In this document: positions 13,338-16,953 of the stretch, piece by piece
Numbering within the stretch: position 1 is the stretch's first letter
Layout of the letters: each line of letters starts with the position of its first letter
Source of the DNA: Armatimonadota bacterium
GTDB lineage: Bacteria; Sysuimicrobiota; Sysuimicrobiia; Sysuimicrobiales; Humicultoraceae
Reading direction: 5' to 3'
Length of the DNA: 16,953 nucleotides
NCBI GenBank assembly: GCA_016198805.1
Contig: JACQHU010000055.1
Coordinates: 1 to 16,953, forward strand
The notes under the pieces: model-generated
What the model saw: only the letters and a program-made list of their open reading frames with translations
The model's database searches: none
Told to the model about the DNA's origin: nothing
Position numbers and translations under genes: made by a program

Positions 13338-14461
13338 AGATCGCATCCATAGCAACCCACACCATCGCGGCCTCCATTGACAAGCCCCTGCTGTTCGGCA
13401 TCGGCGCCTTCTCGACGTTCACCGCGACCCTGGTCGAGGTTCGCACCGACGACGATCACGTCGGGATCGGCGAAGCCATCGCGCGCCGGGCGCCGGAAGT
13501 CGTCACCACCGTGGTCGACAAGCTCCTGGCGCCGGTGCTCGTCGGCCGCGACGCGCGCGACGTCGAGGGCCTGTGGGACGAGATGTTCGGGCTCCTGCGG
13601 CGGTGGGGACACTCGCGGGGCTTCGTCTTCGAGGCCATCAGCGGCATCGACATCGCCCTGCACGACCTGCTGGCGCGCGCGGCCGGGCTGCCCCTCTTCA
13701 AGTTCCTGGGCGGGCATGGGCGGGCCGCGGTGAAGTGCTACGCGTCGTCGGTGTACTTCGCCGGGTTCGACGAGATGGCGGCGGAAGCCGCGGCCCAGGT
13801 GGCGAAAGGGCACACGGCGGTGAAGGTCAAGATCGGCCGCAGCGACGCGCTGGGAGGCCTGCGGGCCGATGTGGAGTCGGTGCGCGCGGTGCGTCAGGCC
13901 GTCGGCCCGCACGTGGATATCATGCTGGACGCTAACGGCGCGTATGATGCGGCGACCACCATCCGCGCCGCCAGGCAACTCGAGCCGCTGGACATCACCT
14001 GGCTCGAGGAGCCGGTGCCCCCGGACGACGTGTCCGGCTACGAACTCATCCGCAGGAATACGGCCATCCCGCTGGCGGCCGGCGAGTCGGAGTTCGGCGT
14101 CTTCGGCTTCCGCGACCTCATCGAGCGCCGGGCCATCGACGTCCTGCAGCCGGAGATCGCCCGTGTCGGCGGGTTCACCGGCGCGCGCCGGGTGGCGGCG
14201 CTGGCCCACGCGTACAACCTGGCCTATGCGCCGCACACCGGGTTCTCCGGCGGCGTCGCCCACCTGGCGTCGCTGCACCTGGCCGCGGCGGCGCCGAACT
14301 TCATGACCTACGAGTATTTCTACGCCCCCAATGCCCTGCGGGATATCTTCGTCCAACCGTTCCCCGAGCCCGACCGCGGAATGCTCGCCGTGCCCGAGGG
14401 ACCGGGGCTTGGGTTCGATCTGAACTGGGAACTCATCCGGCAGTACGAGGTGAAGCGATGA
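13334..14461 (+). CDS. Enolase-superfamily enzyme (mandelate racemase/muconate lactonizing type)
   Basis: Metal-dependent enzyme of 375 residues that abstracts a proton next to a carboxylate. The barrel has the KxK motif TAVKVKIG (K164, K166), metal ligands D199 (MLDANGAYD), E225 (WLEEPV) and E251 (AGESEFG), and a possible D269/H301 dyad (AIDVLQPE, PHTGFSGG). K166 plus the Asp-His dyad matches the mandelate-racemase and sugar-acid dehydratase subgroups more than muconate cycloisomerases. The start is GTG 13334 with GAGGAGA nine bases upstream. It overlaps both the toxin stop and, as ATGA, the next gene. The substrate cannot be assigned. An adjacent FAD-dependent oxidoreductase on the other strand may belong to the same catabolic locus. 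Confidence 0.9.
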   Translation: MKIASIATHTIAASIDKPLLFGIGAFSTFTATLVEVRTDDDHVGIGEAIARRAPEVVTTVVDKLLAPVLVGRDARDVEGLWDEMFGLLRRWGHSRGFVFEAISGIDIALHDLLARAAGLPLFKFLGGHGRAAVKCYASSVYFAGFDEMAAEAAAQVAKGHTAVKVKIGRSDALGGLRADVESVRAVRQAVGPHVDIMLDANGAYDAATTIRAARQLEPLDITWLEEPVPPDDVSGYELIRRNTAIPLAAGESEFGVFGFRDLIERRAIDVLQPEIARVGGFTGARRVAALAHAYNLAYAPHTGFSGGVAHLASLHLAAAAPNFMTYEYFYAPNALRDIFVQPFPEPDRGMLAVPEGPGLGFDLNWELIRQYEVKR

Positions 14462-15774
14462 TCGTCATCGCGACCGGCATCTCCGGCACGGGTAAGCTGC
14501 ACGAGGCCGACGGGAGCCCGGGATACCTGGTGCGGCTCGTGGAGGAGGGGAACCAGCGCATCCTGCAAGAGCAGCGCGAGGGGCGGTGGACGTCGCCGAT
14601 CCGACGCCTGCGCTACATCGACATGGGCGGCCTGATGCTGGGGCGGGCCCGCGATCTCGGGCTGGACGTCCGCACCGAGACGATCCTGGACATGGCCCCC
14701 GAATCGCTGCAGGAGCTCCGCGCCATCGCCTTCACCGAGGTCGTCAACGATCCCGATCTGTGGGAGCCGGATCTGTGCACGATCCTGGTGACGCACGCCT
14801 GCTTCTGGTGGAAGGGGCATCTGATTCCTGGCCTCGACACCCACTACCTGAAGCTGCTCTTCGACGAGACCCGGCGCCGCATGCCGACGCCCGACGAGCG
14901 GGTCGTGCAGGAGACGCTGCCGGGCCTGCGGCTGGCCCCCGCGGTGCGGCCGGAGGGGATCTTCTACGCGACGATCATCGACAGCGTCTACCAGATCCAG
15001 CGCCGCCTGAACGCGACCGAGCAGTGGCGGGGCAAGGTCGAGGTCGATGACGTGATCGCCTGGCAGGAGCAGGAGGTCTTCATCTCGTCGATGTTTGCCG
15101 CGTACGAGCGGGTGCCGCACTACCTGGTCGCGCACGACGAGCCGACCAGGACCCTGTTCGATCTCATCTGCTTTAAAAGGCCCAGGATCTACCTAGGCTA
15201 TCCCATCACCAACCTGCGCCTCCAGGGGCAGGCGACCCTGATCGAGATGGCCCGTGAGTTCGGCCAGCGCCTGCGCGACCGCTTCGTCGTGTGCGACCCG
15301 CTGTCGGTCAAAGACGAGGAGGCGGCCGCGTTCGCCAGCATCGGCGCCGACGAGTTCGAGCAGCAGTTCTCCGCCGAACAGCGGGCGGAGATTCTGGCGT
15401 GGGCGGGATCGGTGGAGCACCTGCGGGCCTGGGCGCGGCACCTGGACGACCGCACCCGGCTGCAGCTGGGTCGGGCCACCGTGGTGCGCGACCTGCGGCT
15501 GATCGACCAGTCGGACATGAACGTGATCTTCTACCCCACGAGCCAGATGTCGTTTGGGGTCCTCTCCGAGATGATCCACGCTCACACCACCGGCAAGAAG
15601 GTCTATATCCTCTACCCGTTCAAGAGCATCTCGCCGTTCCTGGAGTACTATGCCACCGCGGTGCTGAACCCGCAGCCCGACGACCCCGACCCGCAGATGC
15701 CTGACGAGATCGCCGCCTTCATGCGGCGGGCCGCGGACCGGCTGATCACGCGTCTGGTCGCAGAAACCTCGTGA
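14458..15774 (+). CDS. Two-domain protein: AdkA-like kinase domain plus nucleoside deoxyribosyltransferase-like domain
   Basis: 438 residues, cytoplasmic, function not established. The first half resembles archaeal-type adenylate kinase (AdkA): MIVIATGISGTGK gives a P-loop (7-13), then RLRYIDMGGLMLGRARDLG and LDMAPESLQELRAIAF. ILVTHACFWWKGHLIPGLD follows, where AdkA has its DTHS...GYLPGLP segment. GK is followed by Leu, not the usual Ser/Thr. The second half (about 242-400) opens RIYLGYPITN and ends QSDMNVIFYPTSQMSFGVLS, then E371 and AHTTGKKVYILYP. This is the layout of nucleoside 2-deoxyribosyltransferases, in which the Glu is the nucleophile. ATGA overlaps the enolase-superfamily gene. A role in nucleotide salvage, modification or signalling is inference only. 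Confidence 0.7.
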   Translation: MIVIATGISGTGKLHEADGSPGYLVRLVEEGNQRILQEQREGRWTSPIRRLRYIDMGGLMLGRARDLGLDVRTETILDMAPESLQELRAIAFTEVVNDPDLWEPDLCTILVTHACFWWKGHLIPGLDTHYLKLLFDETRRRMPTPDERVVQETLPGLRLAPAVRPEGIFYATIIDSVYQIQRRLNATEQWRGKVEVDDVIAWQEQEVFISSMFAAYERVPHYLVAHDEPTRTLFDLICFKRPRIYLGYPITNLRLQGQATLIEMAREFGQRLRDRFVVCDPLSVKDEEAAAFASIGADEFEQQFSAEQRAEILAWAGSVEHLRAWARHLDDRTRLQLGRATVVRDLRLIDQSDMNVIFYPTSQMSFGVLSEMIHAHTTGKKVYILYPFKSISPFLEYYATAVLNPQPDDPDPQMPDEIAAFMRRAADRLITRLVAETS

Positions 15775-15793
15775 ATCCGACCGATAGCGAGTT

Positions 15794-15845
15794 GCCGGAC
15801 CGCATCATCTCCGAGGCGCGCGTGGGCGCTCACGCCATGTCCGGC
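15794..15845. terminator. Possible bidirectional hairpin between convergent genes
   Basis: GCCGGAC (15794-15800) and GTCCGGC (15839-15845) are inverted repeats enclosing GCGTG (15820-15824) and CACGC (15831-15835). The element lies in the 73-bp gap between the kinase/NDT gene stop and the displaced oxidoreductase end. No U-tract follows on either strand, so it may be a weak or Rho-assisted end, or merely GC-rich chance pairing. Confidence 0.25.
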
Positions 15846-15847
15846 CG

Positions 15848-16018
15848 CTAACAAATCCCCCCGGCCGCCTGAATCGTCGTCCGGAGGCGACCGACGTCGA
15901 GCGCTCGCGGCCGGCAGCCTGCCTGCACCGCCAGCGCGGCCGCCGTCCCCGCCGCCTGTCCCGTGGCGTAGCACTGCGGGATCACGCGTGTCGATCCGAA
16001 GGCGACGTGATCTCCGCC
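15848..16018 (-). pseudogene. Displaced C-terminal remnant of the FAD-dependent oxidoreductase
   Basis: On the minus strand, in a frame different from the main oxidoreductase frame, 56 codons read GGDHVAFGSTRVIPQCYATG, then QAAGTAAALAVQAGCRPRAL, and end at TAG 15848. GSTRV-P-C-ATGQAAGTAAALA is the conserved C-terminal FAD-binding end of this oxidoreductase family. The main frame therefore loses its natural end here. It overlaps the last 13 codons of the main frame. The piece has no start of its own and is unlikely to be translated alone. Confidence 0.8.
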
Positions 16019-16953
16019 ATCTGTGTCCGCGTGCCGGTGGGATCATGGATATCGATCAGGTACGAGCCGCGCGCGATGGCGTCGGGGAAGCGCCGGCCCT
16101 CCTGCACGTCCTGGCCGGTCAGGATGTACTCGCCGATGATCCGGCGCGTCTCGCGGACGCCCAGCTGGGTCCCGACCTCCAGCAGTCGCGCCCGGGCGAA
16201 CCCCTGGCAGCGCCCGACCATGAACTGCATCAACCACCACACCTGCCGGCGTCCTTCCAGTTCAGCCCGCGTAAGACTGACCGGATCGGTGCCGTCGACG
16301 CCCAGGACCCGCGTGACATTGACCCGCCAGACGCCGGGCTCGGGCTCGCGGTAGAAGTTCAGGTATTCGCGCGGGAGCGGGAACTCGCCGCGCGCGCGGG
16401 CCGCCTGCACGACGCACTCGAACAGCCGCTCGCCGGGATGCTGCCGCTCGTGCTCCTCGCGCCAGGCGGCGACCGCCGCATCGTCCACGCCGCCGACCCG
16501 GAAGAACATCGTCGCCGGCTGCATCCGGCCGTCATCCGGACGGCCTTTCATGGACTCCGCGCCTGCGGCCGCGGCCACGTCGCCGTCGGCGGAGGCGTCG
16601 ATGACCACCCGCACGGAGATGATCCCCAATCCGGCCTTGTTGACCACCACCACGCCTCGAATGCCGTGCGCATCGGCCAGCGCGTCGACGAACGTGGTAT
16701 GGAAGAGCAGATCGACGCCGGCCTCGGTGAGGATCTCCTGGGCGACGAGCTTCAGGGCTTCGGGGTGGAAGGGCGTCACGTGCGTGTGCCCTTTGGCGAT
16801 CCACGAGCCGAACTCCGACACCTCGCGGATCGCCGCCGGGTCGACGGCGCCGCCGATGGCCACCATGCGCTCGACCAGCATCGTCCGCGCCCCGGCGCGC
16901 GCGGCGGCCGTGGCCGCGGCGATGCCGGCGGAGCCACCCCCGACGACCAGGAC
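15982..16953 (-). CDS. FAD-dependent oxidoreductase, 5'-partial and C-terminally disrupted
   Basis: Flavoprotein of the FAD-dependent oxidoreductase family (often listed as FAD_oxidored). The window's right edge falls inside the N-terminal FAD-binding loop VLVVGGGSAGIAAATAAARA, so the true start is outside. Further family segments are EFGSWIAKGHTHVTPFHPEA, the redox-domain strand VVIDASADGDVAAAAGAESM, and the C-terminal approach ILTGQDVQEGRRFPDAIARG with YLIDIHDPTGT. After DPTGTRTQ the frame runs into unrelated residues and stops at 15982. The expected ending lies in another frame at 15848-16018, and a conserved stretch between the two parts is absent. A deletion with frameshift, or an assembly fault, would explain this. 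The substrate is unknown. It is convergent with the kinase/NDT gene. Confidence 0.8.
   Translation of the reverse strand, partial: VLVVGGGSAGIAAATAAARAGARTMLVERMVAIGGAVDPAAIREVSEFGSWIAKGHTHVTPFHPEALKLVAQEILTEAGVDLLFHTTFVDALADAHGIRGVVVVNKAGLGIISVRVVIDASADGDVAAAAGAESMKGRPDDGRMQPATMFFRVGGVDDAAVAAWREEHERQHPGERLFECVVQAARARGEFPLPREYLNFYREPEPGVWRVNVTRVLGVDGTDPVSLTRAELEGRRQVWWLMQFMVGRCQGFARARLLEVGTQLGVRETRRIIGEYILTGQDVQEGRRFPDAIARGSYLIDIHDPTGTRTQMAEITSPSDRHA

Noticed and set aside
1..16953. CRISPR arrays, tRNA or rRNA genes, insertion sequences
   Set aside because: Reading both strands showed no regularly spaced repeats, no cloverleaf or rRNA-like stretches, and no transposase motifs or terminal inverted repeats. 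A tRNA scan and covariance search would be needed to be certain.

Overview
This is a GC-rich bacterial chromosomal window with tight gene packing, many GTG starts and frequent 1-4 bp gene overlaps. No rRNA, tRNA, phage or insertion-sequence genes were recognised. F420 cofactor genes (npdG and cofE), a thiamin pyrophosphate riboswitch and the gene style fit an uncultured Terrabacteria-like or NC10/Rokubacteria-like soil or sediment lineage. The sequence alone does not allow a safer placement, so this is low-confidence inference.

Layout. (1) Positions 1-1563, minus strand: a Phd/YefM antitoxin and PIN-toxin pair behind a good sigma70-type promoter, followed 23 bp later by a CorA-type metal channel gene that runs off the left edge. 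(2) 1664-2650, plus: a flavin-reductase-like FMN-binding protein and a PrxQ/BCP-type peroxiredoxin, probably one redox operon. It converges with dinB (DNA polymerase IV, minus, 2647-3753), and the two stop codons overlap. (3) 3822-7538, plus: a short-chain dehydrogenase, two adjacent TenA paralogues (one with the active-site Cys, one of the Cys-less TenA_E type), then a promoter, a TPP riboswitch with an unusually large internal arm, a terminator-like hairpin, and a CytX-type NCS1 transporter. Together these form a thiamin-pyrimidine salvage locus. (4) 7548-8351, minus: a winged-helix protein resembling the AlkZ/YcaQ family. (5) 8620-12582, plus: a four-gene overlapping operon with a catalytic M16 peptidase, a non-catalytic M16 partner, NADPH:F420 reductase (npdG) and F420 gamma-glutamyl ligase (cofE). 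(6) 12593-15774, plus: an AT-rich promoter with an 8-bp direct repeat, an Xre-type antitoxin, a second PIN toxin, an enolase-superfamily (mandelate racemase/muconate lactonizing) enzyme, and a two-domain protein. That last protein joins an archaeal-AdkA-like nucleotide kinase domain to a nucleoside 2-deoxyribosyltransferase-like domain. All four genes overlap. (7) 15848-16953, minus: an FAD-dependent oxidoreductase whose C-terminal end is displaced into another frame, with a family-conserved stretch missing. It runs off the right edge.

The most unusual item is the fused kinase/NDT-like protein, translationally coupled to an enolase-superfamily enzyme behind a toxin-antitoxin pair. Other items worth checking are the expanded riboswitch, the paired TenA types, the M16/F420 operon and the broken oxidoreductase.
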